This document shows, one piece after another, positions 17,051 through 25,140 of a stretch of 64,000 nucleotides of DNA; positions within the stretch are counted from its first letter, which is position 1, and each line of letters opens with the position of its first letter. Made by a program: the position numbers and the translations under genes. The stretch is from Kitasatospora gansuensis. Lineage in GTDB: Bacteria > Actinomycetota > Actinomycetes > Streptomycetales > Streptomycetaceae. The notes under the pieces are model-generated. The model was not told the DNA's origin and made no database searches. It worked only from the letters and a program-made list of their open reading frames with translations. The DNA lies in assembly GCF_014203705.1 (NCBI RefSeq), contig NZ_JACHJR010000001.1, positions 6,076,001 to 6,140,000 on the forward strand, given 5' to 3'.

Positions 17051-17482
17051 ATGGCGGAACACACCAGGTCGAGCATCACCATCGACGCCACCCCGGCCGA
17101 AGTCATGGCGGTGATCGCGGACTTCGCCGCGTACCCGGCCTGGACCGGCGAGGTCAAGGAGATCGAGGTCCTGGAGACCGCCGAGAACGGCCGGGCCGCG
17201 CAGGTGCGCCTGCTGCTGGACGCCGGGGCGATCCGCGACGAGCACGTGCTCGCCTACACCTGGGACGGCGACCGCGAGGTCAGCTGGACCCTGGTGAAGA
17301 GTCAGATGCTGCGCTCGCTGGACGGCTCGTACGCGCTGGCCCCGGCCAAGAACGGCACCGAGGTCACCTACCAGCTGGCCGTGGACGTCAAGATCCCGAT
17401 GCTCGGCATGATCAAGCGCAAGGCGGAGAAGGTCATCATCGACCGCGCGCTGGCCGGGCTGAAGAAGCGCGTCGAGAGCTGA
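17051..17482 (+). CDS. SRPBCC (polyketide cyclase/START-like) protein
   Basis: 143 residues with the SRPBCC pattern: SSITIDATPAEVMAVIADFAAYPAWTGEVKEIEVLE, a strand-rich centre with WDGDREVSWTLVKSQ, and a C-terminal helix. Such proteins form a hydrophobic pocket for lipids or lipid-like ligands. Its counterpart in M. tuberculosis is Rv2185c, next to fadD15. GGAGG (17039-17043) lies 7 nt before the ATG. The stop is 8 nt before the ArsA-like gene, so these form an operon. The 270-bp region upstream, shared with the divergent ligase gene, shows no convincing promoter. Confidence 0.85.
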   Translation: MAEHTRSSITIDATPAEVMAVIADFAAYPAWTGEVKEIEVLETAENGRAAQVRLLLDAGAIRDEHVLAYTWDGDREVSWTLVKSQMLRSLDGSYALAPAKNGTEVTYQLAVDVKIPMLGMIKRKAEKVIIDRALAGLKKRVES

Positions 17483-17490
17483 TACCCGCG

Positions 17491-18666
17491 ATGCGGACCA
17501 TCCTGGTCAGCGGCGACGGGGCCGAGGAGGTCGCCGCCGCCACCGCCCTGCACCACGCGCGGCAGGGGCTGACCACCCATCTGCTGGCCGCCGACGACCC
17601 GCACCGGGTGCTGGACGACGTGCTCGGCACCCGGCTGACCGACCAGGCCGTCCGGTACGCCGACGCCCTGACGGTGGCCAGGACCGACGGACCGTCAGCC
17701 TTCCGGGCGGCGATCGACGGACTCTCCGGTGTCCTGGGCCCCGCCTTCGACCTGCTCGGCGCCACCCCGCTGGACCCGGAGGAGCTCACCCCGCTGCCCG
17801 GCACCGGTCAGCTCGCCCTGCTCCGCTCGCTGCGCACCGTCCGGGACCAGGTGCTGGTGGTGGCCGCCCCGCGCCCCGCCGAGCTGATCGCCGCGCTCGC
17901 GCTGCCCGAGCAGCTCGACCGCTACCTGGCCCGGCTGCTGCCCGAGCAGCGGCAGGCCGCCCGGGCGCTCCGCCCGCTGCTGGCCGCCGTCGCCGGGGTG
18001 CCGATGCCCGCCGAGTGGCTGTTCGAGGCCCGGACCCGGGCCGCCGCCGCGCTGGCCGAGGCCCGGGCGGTGATCGAGGCGCCCGGCACCACCGTCCGCC
18101 TGGTGGTGCAGGCGGCCGCCCCCCGCGCGGCCGAGCTGCGCCGGATCCGGGCCGGTCTCGCCCTGCACCGCCTGCGGCTGGACGCGGTGGTCGCCCACCG
18201 GGCGCTGCCCGCCGCCGCGACCGGCTCCGCCGACCCCTGGCTGGCCGCACACGCCGTCCGCGAGCGGGACACCCTGGCCGAGCTGGCGGCCGAACTGGAC
18301 GTCCCGCTGCTGACCAGCCGTCAGCCCGGGCCCGCCCTGGAGGCGGTGGCCGAGCAGCTGTACGGCGGCGCCGCCGCCCCGCAGGCGGCCGAGCACCCCT
18401 GGTGGGTGGAGGACCGGCTGGCCGAGGACGGTCTGCTGCTCTGGCACCTGGCGCTGCCGGGCGCCGACCGGGCCGAGCTGGAGCTGGTCCGGCGCGGCGA
18501 CGAACTGGTGGTCGGCCTGGGCGGCTACCGCCGGCTGCTGCCGCTGCCCGCCGCGCTGCGCCGCTGCACGGTGAGCGGGGCCGCCCTCACGGACGGCACC
18601 CTGACCGTCCGCTTCACCCCCGACCGGGACCTCTGGCCCCGGGGCCTGACCGAGGGCATCGGGTAG
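17491..18666 (+). CDS. ArsA-like protein lacking a functional P-loop
   Basis: 391 residues. The overall layout follows ArsA/GET3-type ATPases (Rv2184c-like): an N-terminal Rossmann half, alpha-helical centre, and a C-terminal HSP20-like beta domain (LLLWHLALPGADRAELELVRRGDELVVGLGGYRRLLPLP). However, where the deviant Walker A GKGGVGKT should be, the sequence reads SGDGAEEVAAAT, with no lysine, so ATP hydrolysis is unlikely. Starts 8 nt after the SRPBCC gene. Possibly a scaffold partner of a paralogous ArsA ATPase. Confidence 0.8.
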   Translation: MRTILVSGDGAEEVAAATALHHARQGLTTHLLAADDPHRVLDDVLGTRLTDQAVRYADALTVARTDGPSAFRAAIDGLSGVLGPAFDLLGATPLDPEELTPLPGTGQLALLRSLRTVRDQVLVVAAPRPAELIAALALPEQLDRYLARLLPEQRQAARALRPLLAAVAGVPMPAEWLFEARTRAAAALAEARAVIEAPGTTVRLVVQAAAPRAAELRRIRAGLALHRLRLDAVVAHRALPAAATGSADPWLAAHAVRERDTLAELAAELDVPLLTSRQPGPALEAVAEQLYGGAAAPQAAEHPWWVEDRLAEDGLLLWHLALPGADRAELELVRRGDELVVGLGGYRRLLPLPAALRRCTVSGAALTDGTLTVRFTPDRDLWPRGLTEGIG

Positions 18667-18702
18667 CGTCGGCAACCGCACGCCGTACCGAGGGAGGGCC
18701 CG

Positions 18703-18969
18703 ATGGCCGACGAACAGTCAGACCGCGCAGCCGGAGCCGACCTGGTGGAGGAGGTGCGCCGGTTCGCCGCGGTGGTGGGGGAGAAGGCCCAGGAGATCGG
18801 CGGCAAACTGCGCGAGCAGAACCCGGAGGTGTACGGCCATCTGGCCGCGGCCGGGGGCGAACTGCTGGCCGCCTACCGCGCGGCCGTGAGCGGCCACGAG
18901 CGGAGTTGGTCCGCGCCGGGACACGCCGACGCCGAGCACATCGACCTTGACGGAGCGTCGGACAAGTAG
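18703..18969 (+). CDS. Small conserved hypothetical protein (DUF5304-like)
   Basis: 88 residues, mostly charged helix (VEEVRRFAAVVGEKAQEIGGKLREQNPEVYGHLAAAGGELLAAYRAAVSG). No signal peptide or membrane segment. GGGAGGG lies 6 nt before the ATG. It follows the ArsA-like gene by 36 nt and is probably in its operon. In M. tuberculosis a small protein, Rv2183c, occupies the equivalent place. Function unknown. Confidence 0.8.
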   Translation: MADEQSDRAAGADLVEEVRRFAAVVGEKAQEIGGKLREQNPEVYGHLAAAGGELLAAYRAAVSGHERSWSAPGHADAEHIDLDGASDK

Positions 18970-19027
18970 TGAAGTCGCTGGTCAGAGCTGGTGACCGGCC
19001 GCCCGTAGGGGGTCACCGAACGAGGCA

Positions 19028-19052
19028 AATCGTACGACTTCTGAATACGATT
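19028..19052. promoter_or_regulatory. Inverted repeat in the AT-rich glkA upstream region
   Basis: AATCGTA (19028-19034) and TACGATT (19046-19052) are perfect 7-bp arms with an 11-bp spacer. They lie in a pocket (about 19020-19100) much richer in A/T than its surroundings, 114 bp before the glucokinase start. An operator is possible; the regulator is not known to me. Confidence 0.4.
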
Positions 19053-19165
19053 CGGCCGCTTCCATAAAATTGTCTTCGAATAATGTATGCAGCGGTGTGT
19101 ACGGGAGACCCCTCGGACCGGTACCGTTTCCGCTCAGCGGGAACGAGTGAATAGCTGAGGGACAC

Positions 19166-20107
19166 ATGGCTCTGACCATCGGCGTCGATGTCGGCGGTAC
19201 GAAGATCGCGGCCGGCGTGGTCGACGAGAACGGCGAGATCCTCGCCCGGACCCGGGTACCCACCCCGGCCGACCCCCAGTGGGCGGTCGACGCCATCGCG
19301 CAGGCCGTGCGCGAGCTCAAGGAGCAGCACCCGGAGGTCGCGGCCGTCGGCGTCGGGGCCCCCGGCTTCGTCGACCGGGACCGCTCCACGGTGATCTTCG
19401 CGCCGAACATCGCGTGGGAGAACGAGCCGCTCAAGGCCCGGATCGAGGAGCTCACCGGCCTCACCACCGTGGTCGAGAACGACGCCAACTGCGCGGCCTG
19501 GGCCGAGTTCAGGTTCGGCGCGGCGGCCGCCCACGAGGACGCCGTGCTGATCACCGTCGGCACCGGCATCGGTGGCGGCATCGTGCTGGACGGGCGGCTG
19601 CACCGCGGCCGGTTCGGCGTCGCGGGCGAGATCGGCCACCTCAACATGGTGCCGGACGGCCTGCTCTGCGGCTGCGGCGGCAAGGGCTGCTGGGAGCAGT
19701 ACGGCTCCGGCCGCGCGCTGCGCCGCTACGGCCGGGAGAAGGCCGCCGCCGACCCGATCGCGGGCAAGCGGATGCTGGAGCTGAACGACGGCCTCGCCGA
19801 CACCATCCGGGGCATCCACATCACCGAAGCCGCCGCCGAGGGCGACCCGCTCGCGCTGGAGTGCTACGCCGAGCTGGCCGACTGGCTCGGCCGCGGCATG
19901 GCCGACCTGGCCGCGCTCTTCGACCCGGCCGTCTTCGTGCTCGGCGGCGGCGTCTCCGACTCCGGTGACCTGCTGCTCGACCCGGTCGCGGCCGCCTTCG
20001 AGACGTACATCACCGGCGGTGCGCACCGCCCTCGCGCCGAGGTGGTGCTCGCCACCATGGGCTCCGCCGCCGGCATCGCGGGCGCGGCCGACCTGGCCCG
20101 GATCTGA
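19166..20107 (+). CDS. glkA: ROK-family glucokinase
   Basis: Phosphorylates glucose with ATP; in Streptomyces GlkA also mediates carbon catabolite repression. 313 residues with the ATP-binding GVDVGGTKIAAGVV (6-19), catalytic Asp106 in ENDANCAAWAE, the ROK zinc motif C-G-C-GGKG-C (Cys168, Cys170, Cys175) and His158 in GEIGHLN. Length matches S. coelicolor GlkA (SCO2126), and the surrounding gene order fits that locus. A 13-bp hairpin follows, so it is a single transcription unit. Confidence 0.95.
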   Translation: MALTIGVDVGGTKIAAGVVDENGEILARTRVPTPADPQWAVDAIAQAVRELKEQHPEVAAVGVGAPGFVDRDRSTVIFAPNIAWENEPLKARIEELTGLTTVVENDANCAAWAEFRFGAAAAHEDAVLITVGTGIGGGIVLDGRLHRGRFGVAGEIGHLNMVPDGLLCGCGGKGCWEQYGSGRALRRYGREKAAADPIAGKRMLELNDGLADTIRGIHITEAAAEGDPLALECYAELADWLGRGMADLAALFDPAVFVLGGGVSDSGDLLLDPVAAAFETYITGGAHRPRAEVVLATMGSAAGIAGAADLARI

Positions 20108-20115
20108 CCCACGGT

Positions 20116-20152
20116 CACCCCGGTGGGCACGGCGTGCCCGCCCACCGGGGTG
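20116..20152 (+). terminator. Intrinsic terminator-like hairpin after glkA
   Basis: CACCCCGGTGGGC (20116-20128) is perfectly complementary to 20140-20152, with an 11-nt loop. It begins 8 nt after the glkA stop codon. Confidence 0.8.
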
Positions 20153-20183
20153 TTCCGCACCGGGCGGCCCATAGACTCGTCGG

Positions 20184-21905
20184 ATGGACACCACCCCCGA
20201 CCCGCTGATCGGTACCCTGCTGGACGCCCGGTACCGGGTGGAGCAGCGGATCGCGGTCGGCGGGATGGCCACCGTCTACCGGGCCACCGACACCCGGCTC
20301 GACCGGGTGGTGGCGGTGAAGGTGATGCACCCTTCGCTGGCCCAGGACGCCGAGTTCACCGGCCGGTTCATCCGCGAGGCCAAGGCGGTGGCCCGGCTCG
20401 CCCACCCCAACGTGGTGAACGTCTTCGACCAGGGCGCGGACGGCCGCTCGGTCTTCCTGGCGATGGAGTACGTGCCCGGGCGCACCCTGCGGGACCTGCT
20501 CAGGGACCGCGGCGCGCTCAGCGTCCGGGGCGCGCTGGACGTGCTGGAGCCGGTGCTCGCCGCGCTCGGCGCCGCGCACCGCGCGGGCCTGGTGCACCGC
20601 GACGTGAAGCCTGAGAACGTGCTGATCACCGACGGCGGCCTGGTCAAGGTCGCCGACTTCGGCCTGGTCCGGCTGCTCAGCGGCGCGGACGGGGTCACCG
20701 AGACCACCTCGGCCGGCACCGTGCTCGGCACCGTCTCCTACCTCGCCCCGGAGCAGATCCAGCCCGGCCTGCCGACCGACCAGCGGGTGGACGTCTACGC
20801 GGCGGGCATCCTGCTGTACGAGATGCTCACCGGCTCCAAGCCCTACCAGGGCGAGAACCCGATGCAGGTGATCTACCGTCACCTGCACGAGGACGTCCCG
20901 CCGCCCTCCCTGGTCGCCCCCGGCGCCGGTGCCGAGCTGGACGCGATAGTCGCCGCCGCGACCTCCCGCGACCCCGCCGCCAGGCCGTACGACGCGGTGG
21001 AGCTGCTGGCCGCGCTGCAGCGGGTCCGGCGCCGCCTGACGCCGGCTCAGCTGGACGCCGAGCCGCCCGCCTCCGCGCGGCGCAGCCCGCTGCACCCGAC
21101 CACCGAGGCCACCTCGGTGCTGAATCAGGTGGAGCGCACCAGCGTGCTGGACGTGCCCACCATGATGCTCACCCGGCCCCGCCCGTACGACGAGCCGGCC
21201 CCGGCCAGGCGGGCCAGGCCGCGCCGTTCGCGCAAGCCGCTGATCTGGGCGGCGGTGCTGACCGCCGTCCTGCTGCTGGTCGGCGGGACGACGTACACGC
21301 TGTCCGGCGCGCTGTACGCGGAGGTGCCCGCGATCGTCGCGCAGACCCAGGCGGAGGCGGTCCGGACGCTGGACGCGGCCGGGCTGCAGGGCAGCTTCAC
21401 GCAGCAGTTCAGCGAGACCGTCCCGGCCGGCCAGGTGATGGCGACCGATCCCGGGGTGGGCGCGCGGGCGCGGAAGAGCGACCCCGTACGGGTGACGCTG
21501 TCGAAGGGCCCTGAGCGGGTGGCGGTGCCCGCGCTGGCGGGCAAGTCGCTGGAGGACGCCCGGAAGTCGCTGACCACCGCCCGGCTGACGCCGGGCACGG
21601 TCACCGAGGAGTACAGCGACACGGTGGCGCAGGGCGCGGTGATCGGCAGCGCCCCCGGGGCCGAAACCCAGCTGGCGGTGGACGCGCCGGTGGCGCTGAC
21701 GGTCAGCAAGGGCATGCGCCCGGTGCCGAACGTGGTCGGGATGACCAAGGACGAGGCCGAGAAGGCGCTCAAGGACGCCGGGTTCAAGTCGCAGACCGCG
21801 GGGCTGAACCTGTTCGGCACCGGCAAGGTGACCAGCCAGACCCCGGTGGCCGGTCAGCCGGCCAAGCAGGGCTCGACGGTGACCGTCACCTTCCCGTTCA
21901 TCTGA
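20184..21905 (+). CDS. Membrane Ser/Thr protein kinase with three PASTA domains (PknL-like)
   Basis: 573 residues: cytoplasmic Hanks-type kinase (16-280) with Lys46 in VAVKVM, catalytic HRDVKPEN (138-145) and DFG (158-160); a basic linker; one transmembrane segment (about 352-376); then three extracellular PASTA repeats (about 378-573), which bind muropeptides or lipid II in relatives. By position it corresponds to PknL (Rv2176), whose partner Rv2175c has a homologue here at 42.97 kb. TAGACT at 20172-20177, 6 nt before the ATG, and the absence of an SD suggest a leaderless mRNA. M. tuberculosis PknL itself is shorter and lacks this PASTA tail, so equivalence is by synteny. Confidence 0.92.
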   Translation: MDTTPDPLIGTLLDARYRVEQRIAVGGMATVYRATDTRLDRVVAVKVMHPSLAQDAEFTGRFIREAKAVARLAHPNVVNVFDQGADGRSVFLAMEYVPGRTLRDLLRDRGALSVRGALDVLEPVLAALGAAHRAGLVHRDVKPENVLITDGGLVKVADFGLVRLLSGADGVTETTSAGTVLGTVSYLAPEQIQPGLPTDQRVDVYAAGILLYEMLTGSKPYQGENPMQVIYRHLHEDVPPPSLVAPGAGAELDAIVAAATSRDPAARPYDAVELLAALQRVRRRLTPAQLDAEPPASARRSPLHPTTEATSVLNQVERTSVLDVPTMMLTRPRPYDEPAPARRARPRRSRKPLIWAAVLTAVLLLVGGTTYTLSGALYAEVPAIVAQTQAEAVRTLDAAGLQGSFTQQFSETVPAGQVMATDPGVGARARKSDPVRVTLSKGPERVAVPALAGKSLEDARKSLTTARLTPGTVTEEYSDTVAQGAVIGSAPGAETQLAVDAPVALTVSKGMRPVPNVVGMTKDEAEKALKDAGFKSQTAGLNLFGTGKVTSQTPVAGQPAKQGSTVTVTFPFI

Positions 21906-21924
21906 CCGGGAGGCTGACCCAAGG

Positions 21925-22554
21925 TCAGCGCAGCGGGCCGTCGCCCGGCTCCTCCTGGTAGGAGTAGCGCTGCTCGGCCCACGGGTCGGCCAGGTTGTGG
22001 TAGCCGCGCTCCTCCCAGAAGCCCCGGCGGTCGGCCCGCATGTACTCGACCGCGCGGACCCACTTCGGGCCCTTCCAGGCGTACCGTCCGGGGACCACCA
22101 GCCGGACCGGGAAGCCGTGCTCCACGGTGAGCGGCCGGCCGTCGTGGTGGGTGGCGAAGACGGTCGAGGGGTCGGCGAACTCGGCCAGCGGGAGGTTGGC
22201 GCTGTAGCCGTACTCGGCCCAGATCATCACATGGGTGACGTGGTCGGCGGGCGGCACCTGCTCGAGCACGGTGGCGGCGGCGACCCCGCTCCACTCGTTG
22301 TCGAGCATCGAGAACCGGGTCACGCAGTGGAAGTCGGCGCGCACGGTGACCCGGGGGAGGGCGTGGAAGCCCTCGAAGTCCCAACTGTGCTTCTCCGCCG
22401 AGGCGGTGGCCCCGAACACCTGGAAGTCCCAGGTCAGTGGCTTGAAGCGGGGGACCGGGCCGTAGTGCAGCACCGGCCAGCCGCGCTGCAGGCGCTGGCC
22501 GGGAGGGAGTCTCGGGTCAGGCGGCTGGAGCTCTTCGCGTTCTGACTGACCCAT
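21925..22554 (-). CDS. Molybdopterin-dependent oxidoreductase (sulfite oxidase fold, MsrP/YedY-like)
   Basis: 209 residues covering the sulfite-oxidase-type molybdopterin domain only. The molybdenum-ligating Cys lies in RADFHCVTRFSMLDNEW, followed by HVMIWAEYGYSANLPLAEF and the cofactor-binding GFPVRLVVPGRYAWKGPKWV. There is no signal peptide, heme domain or dimerisation domain, so a cytoplasmic enzyme is expected; the substrate is unknown. The ATG at 22554 is almost on top of a GGAGG, so the true start may differ slightly. It is divergent from bfr. Confidence 0.85.
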   Translation of the reverse strand: MGQSEREELQPPDPRLPPGQRLQRGWPVLHYGPVPRFKPLTWDFQVFGATASAEKHSWDFEGFHALPRVTVRADFHCVTRFSMLDNEWSGVAAATVLEQVPPADHVTHVMIWAEYGYSANLPLAEFADPSTVFATHHDGRPLTVEHGFPVRLVVPGRYAWKGPKWVRAVEYMRADRRGFWEERGYHNLADPWAEQRYSYQEEPGDGPLR

Positions 22555-22646
22555 GCCTCCATGGTGACAGACGGCGGACGCCCTGCCGCGCGCGCCCCTC
22601 GGCGCACTGTCACCCGAACGGGATAAATCGGATATTCCGACACATG

Positions 22647-22672
22647 TTCCAGTAAGTGTGAACTTACTGGAA
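22647..22672. promoter_or_regulatory. Perfect 26-bp palindrome between the Mo-oxidoreductase and bfr
   Basis: Arms TTCCAGTAAGT (22647-22657) and the exact complement ACTTACTGGAA (22662-22672) flank GTGA. It lies 79 bp before bfr and 92 bp before the divergent gene, in the AT-rich part of the gap. It looks like a repressor operator. It does not match the IdeR/DmdR iron box found at bfd. Confidence 0.65.
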
Positions 22673-22751
22673 ATTACGCCCAGGGCAGTGCCACGATGCG
22701 GTCAGCCGTGGTTCCGCGTGTGTTGTAGACGAAGAGCAGGAGGGCACCGCC

Positions 22752-23231
22752 ATGAAGGGCGACGCCGAGGTCATCGAATTCCTCAACGAGCAGCTCACCG
22801 CCGAGCTGACCGCCATCAACCAGTACTTCCTGCACGCCAAGATGCAGGAGAACTTCGGCTGGACCAAGCTCGCCAAGTACACCCGGCACGAGTCCATCGA
22901 CGAGATGCGGCACGCCGAGACGCTGACCGACCGGATCCTCTTCCTGGACGGGCTGCCGAACTACCAGCGGCTGTTCCACGTCCGGGTCGGGCAGACCGTC
23001 AAGGAGATGTTCGAGGCGGACCGCCAGGTCGAGGTCGAGGCGATCGACCGGCTCAAGCGCGGCATCGTGGTGATGCGGGCCAAGAACGACGTGACCTCGG
23101 CCAATATCTTCGAGTCGATCCTGGCGGACGAGGAGCACCACATCGACTACCTGGACACCCAGCTCGAACTGCTGGAGAAGCTCGGCGAGGCGCTCTACCT
23201 GGCGCAGCTCATCGAGCAGCCGGAGAGCTGA
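22752..23231 (+). CDS. bfr: Bacterioferritin
   Basis: 159 residues, the normal length. It forms a 24-subunit iron-storage shell that oxidises Fe(II) and stores ferric mineral. The ferroxidase ligands are visible (E18 in TAELTAINQYF, E51 and H54 in DEMRHAE, E127 and H130 in DEEHHIDYLD), and Met52 is the heme-bridging residue. GGAGGGCACCGCC precedes the ATG. It is convergent with bfd, the ferredoxin that helps release the stored iron. Confidence 0.96.
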   Translation: MKGDAEVIEFLNEQLTAELTAINQYFLHAKMQENFGWTKLAKYTRHESIDEMRHAETLTDRILFLDGLPNYQRLFHVRVGQTVKEMFEADRQVEVEAIDRLKRGIVVMRAKNDVTSANIFESILADEEHHIDYLDTQLELLEKLGEALYLAQLIEQPES

Positions 23232-23246
23232 CCCGAGGGGCGGCGG

Positions 23247-23486
23247 TCAGGCGGCCTGGGCGGCCGGCTGCTCGGGCTCGGCCAGACCGAGCTTCGCGGC
23301 CAGCCTGGCTGTCGGGCACGGGCGGGCCCCGTGCTCCCCGAGCAGGGCCTGGATCCGGCGGACGCACGAGCCGCAGTCCGTACCGGCCTTGCAGCCCTTG
23401 GCTATCTCGCGCGGGGTCTGCGCGCCGTCGTCGATCTGCTGCTTGACCTGGGCCTCGGTGACCGCATGGCACATGCACACGTACAT
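23247..23486 (-). CDS. bfd: Bacterioferritin-associated [2Fe-2S] ferredoxin
   Basis: 79 residues. The BFD domain has all four cluster cysteines: CMC near the N-terminus (MYVCMCHAVTEAQV) and CKAGTDCGSC further on. In characterised systems Bfd delivers electrons to the heme of Bfr for iron mobilisation. The gene is convergent with bfr with 15 bp between them. An iron box 33-51 bp upstream indicates induction under iron limitation, consistent with the release function. Confidence 0.93.
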   Translation of the reverse strand: MYVCMCHAVTEAQVKQQIDDGAQTPREIAKGCKAGTDCGSCVRRIQALLGEHGARPCPTARLAAKLGLAEPEQPAAQAA

Positions 23487-23518
23487 CGCGGTGACTCCCG
23501 GGGACTAGTGCGGCGCGT

Positions 23519-23537
23519 TGAGCTAAGGCTTACCTTA
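23519..23537 (-). promoter_or_regulatory. IdeR/DmdR-type iron box upstream of bfd
   Basis: Read on the minus strand, TAAGGTAAGCCTTAGCTCA matches the 19-bp actinobacterial iron-box consensus (TWAGGTTAGSCTAACCTWA) at about 14 positions, including both central half-site cores. It lies 33 bp before the bfd start codon, where a bound repressor would block the promoter when iron is plentiful. Confidence 0.75.
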
Positions 23538-23560
23538 CCCAATAATGCGGGCACGAAAAA

Positions 23561-23598
23561 GCCCCTCCGCGTTCCGTCATCCGGAAAGCGGAGGGGCC
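23561..23598 (-). terminator. Intrinsic terminator with U tract after aroG
   Basis: On the minus strand a long stem (about 16 bp with one mismatch, arms 23581-23598 and 23561-23576) is followed by TTTTT (plus-strand A run at 23556-23560). This classic terminator ends aroG transcription 17 bp after its stop codon, just before the bfd promoter. Confidence 0.9.
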
Positions 23599-23614
23599 TT
23601 CGTCACATCGGGGG

Positions 23615-24949
23615 TCAGTGACCCCGGTACAGCTCGGCCACCTGGAAGGCCAGGTCCAGCGACTGGCTCCGGTTCAGCCGCGGGTCGCAGGCCGTCTCGT
23701 AGCGCTGGTGCAGGTCGTCGACCAGCACCTCGTCGCCGCCGCCGACGCACTCGGTGACGTCGTCACCGGTGAGCTCGACGTGGATGCCGCCCGGGTGGGT
23801 GCCGAGGCCGCGGTGCACCTCGAAGAAGCCCTGGACCTCGTCGAGCACGTCGTCGAAGCTGCGGGTCTTGTGACCGCTGGAGGCCTCGAAGGTGTTGCCG
23901 TGCATCGGGTCGCAGATCCACACCGGCTGGGCGCCGGAGGCGGTGACCTTCTCCACCAGGGTGGGCAGGTGCTCGCGGATCTTGCCCGCGCCCATCCGGG
24001 TGATGAAGGTGAGCCGGCCGGGCTCGCGCTCGGGGTCGAGCTTCTCGATCAGGGTGAGCGCCTCGTCGACCGAGGTGGTCGGGCCGAGCTTCACGCCGAT
24101 CGGGTTGCGGATCTTCGAGGCGAACTCGATGTGCGCGTGGTCGAGCTGACGGGTGCGCTCACCGATCCAGACCATGTGGCCCGAGACGTCGTACAGGTCA
24201 CCGGTGCGCGAGTCGACGCGGGTCAGCGCCGTCTCGTAGTCCAGCACCAGGGCCTCGTGCGAGGAGTAGAACTCGACCGTCCGGAACTCCTCCGGGGCGA
24301 CCCCGCAGGCGTTCATGAAGGCGAGCGCGTTGTCGATCTCGCGCGCCAGCTGCTCGTAGCGCTGCCCGGCCGGGGAGTTGCGCACGAAGTCCTGGTTCCA
24401 GGCGTGTACCTGGCGCAGGTCGGCGTAACCACCGGTGGTGAAGGCCCGGACCAGGTTGAGCGTCGCCGCGGAGGCGTTGTACATCCGCTTGAGGCGCTCC
24501 GGGTCCGGGATCCGGGACTCGGGAGTGAAGTCGAAGCCGTTGACCGAGTCGCCCCGGTAGACCGGCAGGGTCACGCCATCCCGGGTCTCGGTCGACTTGG
24601 AACGCGGCTTGGAGTACTGGCCCGCGATCCGGCCGACCTTCACGACCGGCACCGAGGCCGCGTACGTGAGTACGGCGGCCATCTGGAGCAGGGTCTTCAA
24701 CTTGTTGCGGATGTGGTCGGCGGAGACGCCGTCGAATGCCTCGGCGCAGTCGCCGCCCTGTAGCAGGAACGCCTCACCACGCGCGACGGCACCGAGCCGG
24801 GCGCGCAGCTGGTCGCACTCGCCGGCGAAGACGAGCGGCGGATACGAAGCGAGGTCCGCAAGAGCCTTGCGCAGCGCCTCTTGATCCGGCCATTCAGGCT
24901 GCTGCGCCGCGGGCAGGGACTGCCAGGAGTGCTGATTTGTCACGGTCAC
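23615..24949 (-). CDS. aroG: Type II 3-deoxy-D-arabino-heptulosonate 7-phosphate synthase
   Basis: Condenses phosphoenolpyruvate and erythrose 4-phosphate, the first step of the shikimate pathway. 444 residues of the plant-like class II family: FLLQGGDCAEAF (metal-ligand Cys), GRIAGQYSKPRS, VEFYSSHEALVLDYE, KLGPTTS, ITRMGAGKIREHLP and the metal-binding WICDPMHGNTF and GGIHVELTGDDVTEC. Corresponds to Rv2178c. The start is taken as GTG 24949 (GTG 24943 also possible); there is no SD, so the transcript may be leaderless. The open frame continues upstream to 25051 without coding character. Divergent from the trp leader. Confidence 0.93.
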   Translation of the reverse strand: MTVTNQHSWQSLPAAQQPEWPDQEALRKALADLASYPPLVFAGECDQLRARLGAVARGEAFLLQGGDCAEAFDGVSADHIRNKLKTLLQMAAVLTYAASVPVVKVGRIAGQYSKPRSKSTETRDGVTLPVYRGDSVNGFDFTPESRIPDPERLKRMYNASAATLNLVRAFTTGGYADLRQVHAWNQDFVRNSPAGQRYEQLAREIDNALAFMNACGVAPEEFRTVEFYSSHEALVLDYETALTRVDSRTGDLYDVSGHMVWIGERTRQLDHAHIEFASKIRNPIGVKLGPTTSVDEALTLIEKLDPEREPGRLTFITRMGAGKIREHLPTLVEKVTASGAQPVWICDPMHGNTFEASSGHKTRSFDDVLDEVQGFFEVHRGLGTHPGGIHVELTGDDVTECVGGGDEVLVDDLHQRYETACDPRLNRSQSLDLAFQVAELYRGH

Positions 24950-24975
24950 AGGGTCAAGGCTACGGGTTGCCACCG

Positions 24976-24995
24976 AAAAAAAGGGCGCACCGCCC
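24976..24995 (-). terminator. Terminator-like hairpin with U7 just upstream of aroG
   Basis: On the minus strand GGGCG-GTG-CGCCC is followed directly by seven T residues (plus-strand GGGCG 24983-24987, CGCCC 24991-24995, A run 24976-24982). It ends 27 bp before the aroG GTG. It could be an attenuator in an aroG leader, or could stop antisense transcription coming from the trp side. Confidence 0.5.
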
Positions 24996-25068
24996 GATGG
25001 GTGAGACACCTGATGGACAATCCGCCGGACAGCCTCACCTCCCCCTCCCATCCGCTAGGCTCAGGCCC

Positions 25069-25140
25069 ATGAACGCACCGCACACCTTCTCGTGGTGGTG
25101 GACCAACCCCGTGGGTGGTCCACAAGTCGCGCGTTCCTAG
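25069..25140 (+). CDS. trpL: Trp leader peptide
   Basis: A 23-codon ORF with three consecutive Trp codons (FSWWWTN, residues 7-13), the hallmark of a trp operon leader. ATG 25069 is 7 nt after TAGGCT (25056-25061), a good -10, and has no SD, so the leader mRNA is probably leaderless. Stalling at the Trp codons when charged tRNA-Trp is scarce would free downstream sequence to form an antiterminator. Trp attenuation of an anthranilate synthase gene has been described in Streptomyces venezuelae. Confidence 0.88.
   Translation: MNAPHTFSWWWTNPVGGPQVARS

Noticed and set aside
22647-22672. Iron box upstream of bfr
   Set aside because: The palindrome TTCCAGTAAGT-GTGA-ACTTACTGGAA lacks the AGGNNAGSCT core; only the bfd site fits the IdeR/DmdR consensus.
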